Assembly: GCA_014529385.2 (NCBI GenBank)
Contig: CM043943.1
Span: 157,206,747 to 157,270,746 of the forward strand
From: Adiantum capillus-veneris
Taxonomy: Eukaryota; Streptophyta; Polypodiopsida; Polypodiales; Pteridaceae
Length of the DNA: 64,000 bases
Reading direction: 5' to 3'
A program made the translations under genes and the position numbers. Positions 34,055 through 43,317 of this stretch are shown one piece after another; the stretch's first letter is position 1, and every line of letters begins with the position of its first letter. Under the pieces are notes generated by a model. It ran no database searches. It was given only the letters and a program-made list of their open reading frames with translations, and was not told the DNA's origin.

Positions 34055-35373
34055 CTATGGAGTAATAGACTGCAAAGCTTTTGTAGGACACCTATTAAGT
34101 TCATAAGTGGCACACATGATGGCCTCAAGCCAAAAAGAATGCTGCAAAGCTTGACTTTTGACCATACATCGTGCCATTTCCGTTAGTGATGTGTTTTTCC
34201 TCTCAGCAACACCATTTTGTTGATGTGTATAAGGCACTGTACATTGGTGTTTTATCCCACGACTAGCCAGAAATGCATTAAATTCATGAGACATATACTC
34301 CCCCCCTCGATCGGAATGGAGGGTGCCCATAGTACATTTCGAGACATTTTAAACCATAGCCAGAAATTGTTTGAAGCACATAAAAACTTTGGACTTCGCT
34401 TTAAGCGGAAATACCCATGCATGCCTGGAGTAATCATCAATGGAAATCACGAAGTATAGGTAATTGCCCAAGGACTGAGTTTGCATGGGCCCACAAACAT
34501 CACTATCCACAAGCTACAACCTGCATGTGGCCCGAACTGAACCATCCTTTGGAATTTAGAACGCTGCATCTTACCCAAAATATAGCCTTCACAAACATGT
34601 TTGACAGGTGCTTCAAGAGGCGGCAAAGAAGAAACCATATCAGATTTCTGCAAACGCAGCAAACTGGAAAAATTCAGATGACAAAAACGTGCATGCCAAA
34701 GTTTTGCATCTGAAATAGCCCTTGAATCTGCAACAGCATTTGCAAAATTTTGTCGACGCTTGTCAGACAAAGTGATCTTATACAGCCCACGGCACAAAAG
34801 CCCAGATGCAACAATTTCATCACCAAAACTGAGATCATGAACTGTACATCTGTCATCCACAAATTTGACTACAAGTCCAAGTCTAGCAAGTGCGGATACA
34901 GACAAGAGATTCTTCTTGATCCCAGGTACATAAAGTGCAACAGCAAGTGTGAAGGAACTTCCATTATCAGCAGTGAGCACAATCTTTCCAACTCCCTGAA
35001 CTGGATAACAGACGTTGTTGGCACAAGTGACTGAATTCCCATGAGGGATAGACTCAAGAGAGGTAAACAATTCACGATGTGAGGTAATGTGCTTTGTAGC
35101 ACCACTGTCGAAATACCACACATGTGAATCTGCAGCAACTGACAAGCATGCATCATGGAGAGCAGGATTGTAAGTACACTCTGCGCTAAAAGCCCATTCT
35201 GCATCAACATCAGCAACACAGTCTCCTTTCACAGAAGACTCAACAATGGATGCATTTGTAGTGGAACCAGCATTTGCAGTGGAACCACCCTCTTTCTTCT
35301 TAGCCTCTTTGTCCTTCAACTTAGGACACGACTTGATCAAGTGATCATTGGCTTTACAATAATGGAAACTCAT
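34055..35373 (-). pseudogene. copia zinc knuckle, protease and integrase region
   Basis: The frame 35373-34447 starts at MSFHYCKANDHLIKSCPK. This is a CCHC knuckle whose first Cys appears replaced by Phe (TTC for TGC). The aspartic protease core is WYFDSGATKHITSHRELF. The GAG-pre-integrase zinc region reads LWHARFCHLNFSSLLRLQ. After a frameshift near 34450, the integrase continues at 34330 with GTLHSDRGGEYMSHEFNAFL and VPYTHQQNGVAERKNTSLTE, carrying the second Asp and the catalytic Glu. Protease cuts the polyprotein; integrase inserts the cDNA. The knuckle change and the frameshift are the visible defects. Confidence 0.8.
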
Positions 35374-36135
35374 CTTCTTTTTGCCCTTATCACCAAAATT
35401 TCCAGACGAATTGATGCCAGCAGAAGCATTAGGAACAAAATTTTTGCCACTCGTAGCAGCAAAACCTTAAGAAGTGGCTGCATTACTCTTGTAACAGCAA
35501 TGTGCATAATGCATCAAACTTGACAACTTTTGGATTTCCTTGGGTCATAAGTCTCCAAGTACTAGCCAAAGTCTAGTAAGAATCTGGTAAGGCATCAAGA
35601 ACAGTCTGCACAAGGGAACTAAAATAACTTCACCTGCAGAAATAAGTTGCTCATTGATATCCTTGACACTAGCAAGGAAAGTGTCCATATCATCTTCCTC
35701 ATGCATAATCTTTGACTCCAGCTCTTTACGCAGCAAAGCAATTTTAGCCTCATTGCGGCTTGCATAAAGACCTGCTAGAATATCCCAAGCCGGTTTTGCA
35801 GATTTTGCTGAACGGATGTGAGGAACAATAGTGTGTTTCACAGACAACGCAATCAATGCATGAGCTTGCACATCCTTAACGTCCCAACGATCTTGTTCTA
35901 TCGTAGGCAAAACAACTCTAACAGCTGCAATCCTTGCAGCAAGACATGCAACATCCTCAACATCGCCTACATCCTCAGAACCAGGACGTACATCAATGCC
36001 CTGCACAATGTTCCAGACACCCTTTGACACAAGAACATGTTGCATCATATAAGCCCACATAGGGTAGTTGTCCCCATCCAACCTGTCCTCAGCAGCAAAC
36101 ATCTTGAACACATCTGTGTTGTTGTTGTCACCCAT
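35374..36135 (-). pseudogene. copia gag (UBN2-type)
   Basis: The start ATG at 36135 opens MGDNNNTDVFKMFAAEDRLD and continues GDNYPMWAYMMQHVLVSKGV, the usual gag opening of plant copia elements. KPAWDILAGLYASRNEAKIA and LLRKELESKIMHEEDDMDTF follow. Near 35625 the frame shifts, and near 35545 a stop occurs where the family reads on. The later part up to the zinc knuckle survives in another frame. Gag would form the virus-like particle. Confidence 0.8.
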
Positions 36136-36478
36136 GGTAAATGTTGCACCTGATGTGAAAACTGCCCGAAAATAGGAGAAACGGAGCGGGAACAACCTGC
36201 GCTATATAGCACAAACCATAGAAGACTATAAGGCACCTGTTATGCAGAAAATGGCACTGACAAAAATTCTGCACAAAATGACGAAATAGCCTATGCAATA
36301 CTGCCTATAGTGGAAACGGAGGCCGAAATGAGCCCAAATCAAAATTCTGAGCAGACCAAGCTCTACGAGCTTATCCAAAATATTTGTCGACCTGCGAACG
36401 CTTGCCAAAGCTCACTGAAATCGGAGAAAGTGAGCAAGCGTGTGTTGGAGCAACCGACGACTAAGCTCGGGAGGACGT

Positions 36479-36497
36479 GACCTGCTCTGATACCAAT
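36479..36497 (-). other. copia primer-binding site (initiator Met tRNA)
   Basis: Plus-strand GACCTGCTCTGATACCAAT next to the LTR reads ATTGGTATCAGAGCAGGTC on the minus strand. It contains TGGTATCAGAGC, the complement of plant initiator Met tRNA, two bases after the LTR end. Confidence 0.92.
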
Positions 36498-36724
36498 TGT
36501 TGGAATTAGGGTTGCAGAGAAACACACACAGCTTGGAGAAGATGAAGGAAGCTCAAGGCACACAATAGAGAGTGTGTTACTTAGTGTGCAATGGAAAGAT
36601 AGATAGCCCTAGAGTGATGGGCGTATATACAATGCACGGGGGAAAAAACCTCCTAAAGAGGGAAAAAATACCGCGGCGGTCCTAATGTGTTCACACACAT
36701 CACTACCACATGTATATGGTAACA
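36498..36724 (-). repeat. copia LTR (5' LTR of the minus-strand element)
   Basis: The 227-bp copy begins TGTTGGAATTAGGG and ends GGTAACA on the plus strand. By eye it differs from the other LTR at about six positions. Confidence 0.9.
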
Positions 36725-36848
36725 ACTTCATTAGGATTGACACCCTAGTGTGTTTCCATGCCTCATCCGAGTCGCTTCCATGGTATTGATATTTATGTTG
36801 ATGCCTGAAGGCTATGCTATGGACGTCCGTCGCAGCGACCCGCAAACA

Positions 36849-37440
36849 CCAAGGAGAAAGGAGCTTACAAAGGTAAAAATAATCTCTCTCCCAAAGAATT
36901 AGAGGACTTTTATAAAGATCATAAATGCTTTAAGTGTGGGGATCAAGGACATGGTTATCGTTCTTGCCCCAAAAGAAATGTACGCAATGACACTCCTAGA
37001 TCTTCCATGGTTGAAGCTCCAAAACAGGATACTCATTGCAAAGGCTCATCCCTTTCCTATGCTTGGGGAAAGGTGAGGGAGCATGATGCCCTTATTCTCT
37101 TTGTGGCTTTACTCACAACTTTTTATCAAAGGAGTTGGCCACCAAGTTGGGCATACAAGCTTTCAAGATGGGAGATACAATCATTGCTGATGGAGCTTTC
37201 AAGGGACAACAAGCCTTCATCACTCCCTTAATTGGGAAGTTGAGGCTTCATGTCCAAAGCTATGTCAACAAAGAATATTTCTTCATCTCCCCTCTCCAAC
37301 ATGAGGATGCTATCCTAGGGGTACCATAGTTCAACCGCATGGCTGTCAGCATAAAGTTCCCTGAAAGGAGAATCTACTTCACCTACAGGGAAAAGAGCAT
37401 GTATATATATGCTAATGAGTTTGATCTTACTATACACTTA
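36849..37440 (+). pseudogene. Chromovirus gag zinc knuckle and protease
   Basis: The gag frame resumes after the nested element. HKCFKCGDQGHGYRSCPKRN is a perfect C-x2-C-x4-H-x4-C knuckle for RNA binding. The protease follows near 37100, but the D-(S/C)-G-x-T-H-N motif is damaged. In one frame TGTGGCTTTACTCACAAC reads CGFTHN, and the preceding Asp codon seems lost to a small deletion near 37105. Downstream sequence (ELATKLGIQAFKMGDTIIAD) is typical of plant chromovirus protease. The region ends in a TAG at 37327. Confidence 0.75.
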
Positions 37441-37466
37441 TAAATTCACCTGCTTTTGATAAGTCA

Positions 37467-38240
37467 ATGAAAAGCTCGATTTTTGCGTACATGATTTTTG
37501 TCAAAGAATCCACTAATGACCCTAATGTTTTAGGTAAAGATGATAGTCGAGAGGAATTAGAGTTGTATTATTTCTTAAATGGATTCCAAGATGTTTTTAT
37601 CAATGACATCCCTGGAGAGCTACCTCCAAAACGAGGGGATGATGACCATAACATAGAGATTCTACCTGGGAGCTCACCGCCTAATAAGCCTCCTTATAGA
37701 GTTTCTCAAGCTCAACAAGAGGAGATTTTGAGACAAGTGCATGAACCAGTAGATAAAGGGATGGTGAGGCCTAGTTCCTCTCCCTTGTGTTCACCATTCC
37801 TTTTGGTGCAAACTAAAGATGGCACATACCACATGAGTTTGGACTATTGAGCAATAAACCATATCACTATCAAAAACAGATTTCTCGTACCATGTGTAGA
37901 AGATATGTTTGATAAGCTACAAGGCTCGACCTACTTCAGTCAGATTGACCTTAAAAGTGGCTATCATTAAATGAGGATAGTGAATGAAGATATCATAAAG
38001 ACCGTGTTTCGCACAACGTTTGGTCTTTATGAATATCTTGTCATGCCTTTTGGCTTGACAAATGCTCCAGCCACATTCAACCCCCTGATGGAGAAAATAT
38101 TTTGACCCTATCGTATGTGGAATGGAGTGTTCTTCGATGATATCATCATCTACTCCAAATCCATTGAGGAGCATAAGCAACACCTCCAGGTAATTTTTCA
38201 AGCTTTGAGGGAGAATAAATTTTTTCATTAATCCAAAGAA
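37467..38240 (+). pseudogene. Chromovirus reverse transcriptase
   Basis: The conserved entry is LPPKRGDDDHNIEILPGSSP, then YRVSQAQQEEILRQVHEPVD, then PSSSPLCSPFLLVQTKDGTY. A TGA near 37848 interrupts. Past it, FDKLQGSTYFSQIDLKSGYH and [14 protein letters not shown] follow, and VFFDDIIIYSKSIEEHKQHL holds the catalytic DD (about 38130). Several stops (TAA near 37968, TGA near 38102) and a shift near 38220 disable the enzyme. The catalytic aspartates themselves are present. Confidence 0.85.
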
Positions 38241-38935
38241 TAGTGAATTTTTCCTTCAAGAGATTCAATACTTAGGTCACATTATCTCTCAAAATGGTAT
38301 CCGTATGGATCCAACAAAGTTAGAGGTAATAAACAGATGGCCTAACCCAAGAAGTTTACATGAGCTACAAAGATTTATTGGTATGCGTGCATACTATAGA
38401 CGCTTCATAGCTAAGTTCTCTCCAAGAGCTGGACCATTACATGACTTGATAAAGAAGAATGTTAAGTACGTATGGTCTGCCAAGGAGAAAAATGCTTTCA
38501 ATAATCTTAAAGAAAAGCTTACCTCTCAACATGTGCTTACACTTCCAGACCTCTCAAACCATTTGAGGTCCAATGTGATGCTTGTGGAGATTGCCTTGGA
38601 GTAGTCTTGCTTCAAGAAGGGCATGCCATAGCATATGAGAGTCGAAGACTCAATAGTAATGAGCGTGTCTTGGGCATCTACAAAAAGGAGCTACTAGTTG
38701 TCCTACATGCCCTTGAGACATGGAAGCACTACCTTTTGGGGACTCCATTCATCCTACAAACGGATCACCAAAGTCTCAAGTACTCTCTGACAAACAAATG
38801 AGGTGGGCAAATTTTCTTTGCAATTCAATTTTCATATTGCTCACATTGCTGGCAAGCACAATTAAGTAGCTGATGCACTGTCACGACGGCCAAGGACCAC
38901 TGTGGTGTCCATAGCAACTCACAATGATCTATCTT
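38241..38935 (+). pseudogene. Chromovirus connection and RNase H region
   Basis: QYLGHIISQNGIRMDPTKLE-like sequence leads into LEVINRWPNPRSLHELQRFI and GMRAYYRRFIAKFSPRAGPL. A frame change near 38600 leads to GHAIAYESRRLNSNERVLGI and YKKELLVVLHALETWKHYLL, with LGTPFILQTDHQSLKYSLTN. The RNase H acidic positions can be traced through the E of KEL and the D of TDH. Then comes a His-containing tract ending near 38900 (ADALSRRPRT in another frame). Frameshifts near 38600 and 38800 break the frame. Confidence 0.8.
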
Positions 38936-39019
38936 CCATGATATTTGAGTATGCTACTGACCCCGTTTTTAAAGATGTAATTTCAGCCCTTGCCTTAGGG
39001 AAGAAAGAAGAGCCATTCG

Positions 39020-39925
39020 CTTAGCAGAATGGTTATCTTCTCCATGGCAATCAGCTATGTATTATTAACTCTCTTCCACAAGAAATTAAAGTATGAGTCC
39101 CATGCTCCTCCCTATGCGGGGCATAGAGGGATTCAACCTACTCTTTGAGGAGTAGAGACGTATTTATATTTCCCTACCATGAAAGTGGACATACAAGAGT
39201 ATGTTTCCAAATGTGTGGTATACCAAAATACCAAGTATGATAGGGGGAAGCAACCTGGATTACTCCAACCATTTCCAATTCCTAATTCACCATGGGAGAG
39301 AATACCCATGGATTTTATCTTTGGATTGCCCAAGTCTATCCATGGGAATACGGAAATATGGATGATAATTGACAGGTTTAGCAAACAAGCACATTTCATA
39401 CTTGTCAAAAAGACTATCAAGGAACACCAAATGGCAACTCTCTTCATATCCAATATTTTTAAACATCATGGCTTGCCAACATCCATAGTGCCGGATAGAG
39501 TTCATCAAATGACCAGTACTTTCTAGAAGGGTCTCTTTGAGAATCTAGGTACACGGCTAAATTTCTCTTCGGCCTATACCCACAAACAAATGGCCAAAGT
39601 GAAATAGCCAACCTTACGATTCTCGATCTACTCAAGATTTATGTTACGAAAGTAGATCAATGTGCCCAATGGGAGAAATACTTACCTCTTGTAGAGTATG
39701 TGTACAATAATATTGTCCGTATCACTACAAGGAAGTCTCCTTTTGAAACCGTTGAGGGAAGACCTAAAAGTCCCTTGCTACATAAGGTACTTGGGAAGAT
39801 CTTCGCTGCCGCTAAGAGTATAGGCAAGACCTACAAGAATATTTTCAAAAGATTAAGGAGGCTATATCCATCTCCCAACAAAGGCAAAAGGTTGTTGCTG
39901 ACAAGCACAGAAGATCCTTAGCCTT
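39020..39925 (+). pseudogene. Chromovirus integrase
   Basis: The HHCC zinc region is partly visible (AGHRGIQPTL, then VSKCVVYQNTKYDRGKQPGL). The catalytic core follows: ERIPMDFIFGLPKSIHGNTE has the first Asp, GLPTSIVPDRVHQMTSTF the second. In YTHKQMAKVK the usual catalytic Glu position is lost before a TAG near 39607. Later sequence near 39700 reads YNNIVRITTRKSPFETVEGR. Stops and substitutions make it inactive. Confidence 0.8.
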
Positions 39926-40199
39926 CAAGGAAAATGATTGGGTCCTACTCAAGTTTCCCAAGGCTCGATCGAGGCAAACTAGGGCCAAAAATCCTACTGG
40001 CCACCAAAAGTATTATGCTAAGTTAGCAAAAAGACACTATGGTCCTTTCCAAATCTAAAAACCAATCAACAAGGTGGCCGATCAACTCAAGTTGCCCAAC
40101 CATTGGCTCATTCACAATGTTTTTATGTGAACTTACTCAAGCCTTACAAAGGTGAGCCACCAAAAGAACCAATAATTGAGGACCCGCTAGAGATCGAAG

Positions 40200-40390
40200 A
40201 TCAAGAAGAGCTGTTGCAGTTCGAATCGATTCTTTGACTCAAAGACAAGGTACTAAGACATGGTAATATTATCCGACGATATCTTATTAATTTTAAAAAC
40301 TATCCTTTTGAAGATGCTAGATGGATGCAAGGAACATTTAAGGATAGTATGAACCTTGTCAATCCTTACAATGCTACACTAGAGTAAGCC
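40200..40390 (+). pseudogene. Chromodomain-like C-terminus of the gypsy polyprotein
   Basis: LLRHGNIIRRYLINFKNYPF followed by EDARWMQGTFKDSMNLVNPY matches the chromodomain pattern (a Y-L-I-x-W/F-K-x-Y-P core with E-D-A-x-W). The usual Trp in the WKGYP position is Phe. In chromoviruses this domain guides integration towards modified histones. The upstream tether (about 40020-40200) has frameshifts. Confidence 0.65.
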
Positions 40391-40439
40391 AACGTAAATG
40401 CATTCTAAATGAACAATATTTTTGGTCTTGGGACTAAGT

Positions 40440-40800
40440 CCGGGGACAAGTTAGTGCTTTCATTAAGTTGATTAAGGGCATAATTTGGATGCATGAAGCT
40501 TTCCATATTCATTGCATCAATTAGGTCTTAAGGAACACAAAGATTGTATTGTACCAAGTCTCTCATTATGGGAAAATCTATAATGCAAAAGCCTTTTGGA
40601 GGAGGGACCAGCTCAAAGTAAATCCAATCCTCAATTGTTGTCAGCTTCTCTAATTCTCTCTCTTGCAAAGTATTGTTCATGCGAAGCTAGTTAGGTATAA
40701 TGAATATGTTGCTATCTATCATCAAGTCTTCTCTTTATGCTCTTGAAGAATTTTCTTAAAAATGATCACTACAATTATTTCAATTCCGCCACTTTCCATG
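40440..40800 (+). repeat. Putative start of chromovirus 3' LTR and diverged copy of the 42.7/49.7 kb repeat
   Basis: The purine-rich AAGTCCGGGGACAAGTTAG at about 40436-40454 precedes TGCTTTCATTAAG, a plausible LTR start. From about 40485 to 40790 the sequence is a diverged copy of the inverted-repeat arms at 42735 and 49709. Shared blocks include AAGGAACACAAAGATTGTAT, TGTACCAAGTCTCTC and GCCTTTTGGAGGAGG. This suggests the arms derive from LTRs of this element's family. No partner 5' LTR is found. Confidence 0.5.
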
Positions 40801-40849
40801 TTACAAGTCCAATTCCGTTACAAGTCGCGTAAAATTTGACTAGTTCCGA

Positions 40850-41140
40850 CTACTCTATTTTCACGCAAGGGAGACACATCTTTTTTTATAAAAAAAATCA
40901 AGACATCTGTCTCGCTTGCACAAAAACAGAGTAGTCAACTACTCTATTTTCACACAAGGGGGACATCTTTTCTTTCAAAAAAATTCAATACATGTATCCC
41001 CCTTGTGCGAAAATAGAGTACTATATTTTCATGCAAGGGAAACACATTTTTTTTTCCAGAAAAAATCAAGACATGTGTCCCCCTTGCGTGAAAATAGAGC
41101 AATCTAAGTAGCTTTTGACTACTCTATTTCTGTACAATGG
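40850..41140. repeat. Three tandem ~85-bp hairpins plus a fourth half
   Basis: Each unit begins ACTCTATTTTCAC-CAAGGG and ends with its inverted counterpart CCCTTG-GTGAAAATAGAG, around a T/A-rich loop. The units lie at about 40852-40934, 40937-41021 and 41019-41100. A lone arm, GACTACTCTATTTCTGTACAATGGG, follows near 41118-41143. The pairing is strong in each unit despite substitutions, some of them compensatory. They could be tandem MITE-like elements, or a hairpin array transcribable into small-RNA precursors. Confidence 0.75.
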
Positions 41141-41225
41141 GAACACTAATTATTCTTTAAACTTTTACTACATTGTTGTTAATACTTGAATATAGCATTG
41201 TACTATATTTTCTCTTGATTTGTAG

Positions 41226-41700
41226 GTTTGAGCTCTAGTTATCGCAAGGACTAAACAAATTGCAAGGAAGGTCCACAGAGAAGATATCAAATGAAGAGAT
41301 GTCAAAGGAGAACCCGATGAGCCAGATAAAGGTGAGAGCTCAAAGGAAGGGAAAGGTGTTGTACCCTCAAAGAAACCAACCAAAATAGGAGTTGATATAG
41401 TGCCCTCACCTACAAAGAGGAGATTTTTTCAAAACATGCAATGTTTGAAGGAGATTAGGAGACTCGCGCAAAAGGCCCTTATAGTTGCAACTTCTAAGCT
41501 ACCTTTCCAAGCGTCTACAAGCAGTTAGCCAATTTAAAATTGATATGAGGTGGACAAGAGGTGCCTTGGATTGTATGAAAGAGATTCATATATATGTGTA
41601 GCCCAATTTTACAGGGTCACCCTTATGGACAAAGATATGACTATCTTGAGTAGATTAAGGTATAGATTCAACAAAACTCTTGAACCAGTACCTCTACAAG
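41226..41700 (+). pseudogene. Diverged histone H3 pseudogene, possibly cenH3-like
   Basis: After a good splice-acceptor-like TTCTCTTGATTTGTAG, the frame reads ATC then ARTKQIARKVHREDIK. This matches the H3 N-terminus ARTKQTARK, with the start Met changed to Ile. A long variable Lys/Pro/Glu tail of about 50 residues follows. Then QCLKEIRRLAQKALIVATSK and LPFQ match the H3 alpha-N helix and the KLPFQ turn. After about 17 degraded residues with stops, CLGLYERDSYICVAQFYRVT and LMDKDMTILSRLR match H3 alpha-2/alpha-3 ([32 protein letters not shown]). The tail, longer than in canonical H3, suggests a centromeric variant. TGA, TAG, TAA and TGA codons and an apparent loss of about 15 residues show decay. 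Confidence 0.6.
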
Positions 41701-41757
41701 ATGAGAAAACTTTCAATATCCTCAACACCTCCATCAAGAAATCCAAAGTAGCTTTTA

Positions 41758-42015
41758 GTGGTGATTGAGAAGATCATAGAGGAGGAGGAGGATGAAGTCG
41801 ATAGGGAGGAGCTAGAAACAAAGGAGCTTACAGAGATTAAGGCTCAATTGCCTTCATTGTTGAGAAGTGGCAATCCCAATGGCTTTAGGGTGGTTACCTT
41901 CTTAGAGGATGACCTTATTCAAAGGAAATATTATGTTTCCTTGGATGGTGAGTCTATTAAACTCTTAAAGACTAGCAAAAAGAGACCAATGACTCTATTT
42001 TCTTGGCATCCTTGA
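41758..42015 (+). CDS. Hypothetical acidic frame downstream of the H3-like pseudogene
   Basis: An 85-codon frame begins VIEKIIEEEEDEVDREELET and includes GFRVVTFLEDDLIQRKYYVS followed by LDGESIKLLKTSKKRP. It is in another frame from the H3-like sequence. The composition is protein-like, but I do not recognise a family. It could be an exon of the same old gene or a retroelement fragment. From 42016 to 42730 I see no gene. Confidence 0.25.
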   Translation: MVIEKIIEEEEDEVDREELETKELTEIKAQLPSLLRSGNPNGFRVVTFLEDDLIQRKYYVSLDGESIKLLKTSKKRPMTLFSWHP

Positions 42016-42734
42016 GGTTTGCCTTCCCATCTAGCTACTTGCACTAAGGAATTTTATTGACATTTAATAACCATTCTTTATTTTTTTGTAGATTATTGAT
42101 GCATTGGTGTAAGTTAGATGTTCAACATAAATTGGATGTGGTTGATCCACCCATCTCTCACTTTTAAAGAACTGATTCTCACATAAAGAATTGATTGGCC
42201 AATATTAATTTTGAGACTTGTGAGATTCTTCTTTGTCCCTATCATGAGAGGTACATGTTTTCTACAATTGATCATAGGGGTAGATGGGTCTCTCCAACAT
42301 CAAAGAGAGAGTTTTTTTTCTAACCCACCAAACCCAAGAATCAGGATATTCATCCATTTCCAAAATTGATAGAGCAAAACTAAGTTGAAACCAAGGCATA
42401 TGATTATAACTAATGGAGAGAAAATGGCTTATTTGTAAATACATACAACTAGACAAAACATTATGATTTTAGATTCTATGAGCCTCCAAGAATTTTCAAC
42501 AACCCTCCAACCACAAGAAGTTGAGTCAGGCTACAAGGGAACATCTTGATTCAAATACTTGAAAGGTTGTTTCTCATCCACCATCTTTAAATCTTCATAC
42601 TTCTTGCTCAAATAGGAAATGATCAACTTATAAGAACTTCAAAACCAACAGACGGTCAACCAAACTCAAAATCTAAGAGAATAAAAAATCAACACAGTAC
42701 ATCAATAGGACAAATATGAACGCAAAAAGGGTAT

Positions 42735-42894
42735 GGTATGTAATGGAAATGGCCTATGAACTTTGAGAATAGCGAAATTAAGAGAATTAAAGTGAGCATT
42801 TTTGCGAGATCACTTTGAGAACATAGAGGGTGAACTTAATTGATGGTAGCAACATAAACATAGTACTTAATTAACTTGGCATGAACACTAATTT

Positions 42895-42941
<47 letters not shown>

Positions 42942-43317
42942 GAGAACATGACAATAGTTGAGGACCGGACTTACTTGGAGCCGGTTCCCCCTCCAAAATC
43001 TGTTTGTATTATAGATTCTCCCATCAAGAGAGACTTGGTACAATACAATCTTTGTGTTCCTTGTGACCTTGGTGATGCTATGAAGATGGAAAGCTTCATG
43101 CATCACGAGCATAACATAAACTTTGCAAAAATCATTAACTATCCCAAGCCTCACTCCCAAGGCCTCAAACACCTTCGAAGGTGGAGAAATCTAGTTGGGA
43201 ATGAGGGTAGGGAAGAGGAAGAAAAATCATCCATAGGAGAAAGAAATAGTTCCTCACTTATCATCACTCTTCTTGCTTAGCATAGCATAATAGCATAGTA
43301 ATGAAGATGAAGAAGAT
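42735..43317 (-). repeat. Left arm of a ~580-bp inverted repeat
   Basis: The segment is the reverse complement of about 49709-50305. The match starts at ATGTAATGGAAATGGCC and ends at GAAGATGAAGAAGAT. A (GA)n tract at about 42898-42936 sits inside. Reading the minus strand beyond the inner end, TATATATAGC and a purine tract CAAGGGGGGAG (about 43488-43499) resemble an LTR U3 and an adjacent polypurine tract. The arm may therefore be part of an LTR that runs from about 43490 leftwards. Two overlapping peptides are conserved with the other arm on opposite strands, so DNA identity alone accounts for them. Confidence 0.75.

Larger units (their letters stand above)
31682..36724 (-). mobile_element. 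Ty1/copia retrotransposon, nearly complete, minus strand
   Basis: Two 227-bp LTRs (31682-31908 and 36498-36724) differ at about six positions by eye. Perfect ACTTC duplications flank them (31677-31681, 36725-36729). The minus-strand primer site is ATTGGTATCAGAGCAGGTC. The minus-strand order is gag, protease, integrase, reverse transcriptase, RNase H, as in copia. It is 5,043 bp long and carries few frameshifts or stops, so it is the youngest insertion in the nest. Confidence 0.93.
20759..36848 (+). mobile_element. Tat/Athila-like non-autonomous LTR retrotransposon with gag-protease-tail frame
   Basis: The LTRs are 20759-21694 and 30864-36848 (the latter interrupted by a copia element). The flanks are a perfect CCAAG duplication at 20754-20758 and 36849-36853. 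The primer site TTGGCGCCGCTGTCGG resembles the TGGCGCCGTTGTCGGGG site of Athila/Tat elements. A purine tract AGGAAGGGGGGAG precedes the 3' LTR. The interior (about 9.2 kb) carries one very long frame for gag, zinc knuckles and protease, then an unfamiliar tail. No reverse transcriptase, RNase H or integrase motif is found, so it would depend on a related autonomous element. The leader has regularly spaced palindromes. Confidence 0.85.
30864..36848 (+). repeat. 3' LTR of the Tat/Athila-like element, split by a copia insertion
   Basis: The LTR occupies 30864-31681 and resumes at 36730. Bases 36725-36729 are the ACTTC duplication made by the copia element. Joined, it is about 937 bp against 936 bp for the 5' copy, with only scattered substitutions seen by eye. 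It ends CGCAAACA at 36848 and is followed by CCAAG. Confidence 0.9.
20291..40460 (+). mobile_element. Ty3/gypsy chromovirus-like retrotransposon, 5'-truncated and split by a nested element
   Basis: The gag C-terminus at 20291-20758 and its zinc knuckle at 36855 onward are one reading frame split by a 16 kb insertion. Removing 20759-36853, with one CCAAG copy left, joins NNNKAK directly to EKGAYKGKNNLSPKELEDFY. After it come protease, reverse transcriptase, RNase H, integrase and a chromodomain-like C-terminus, the order typical of chromoviruses. The element lacks the gag N-terminus and a recognisable 5' LTR. A 3' LTR may begin near 40459 after a purine-rich GGGGACAAG. Stops and frameshifts in every domain show a long-dead copy. 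Confidence 0.8.

Noticed and set aside
42894-43280. Protein conserved in both inverted-repeat arms (SPIKRDLVQYNLCVPCD) and a second one on the opposite strand
   Set aside because: Both strands show equal conservation, which is DNA identity between recent copies. No domain is recognised on either strand.
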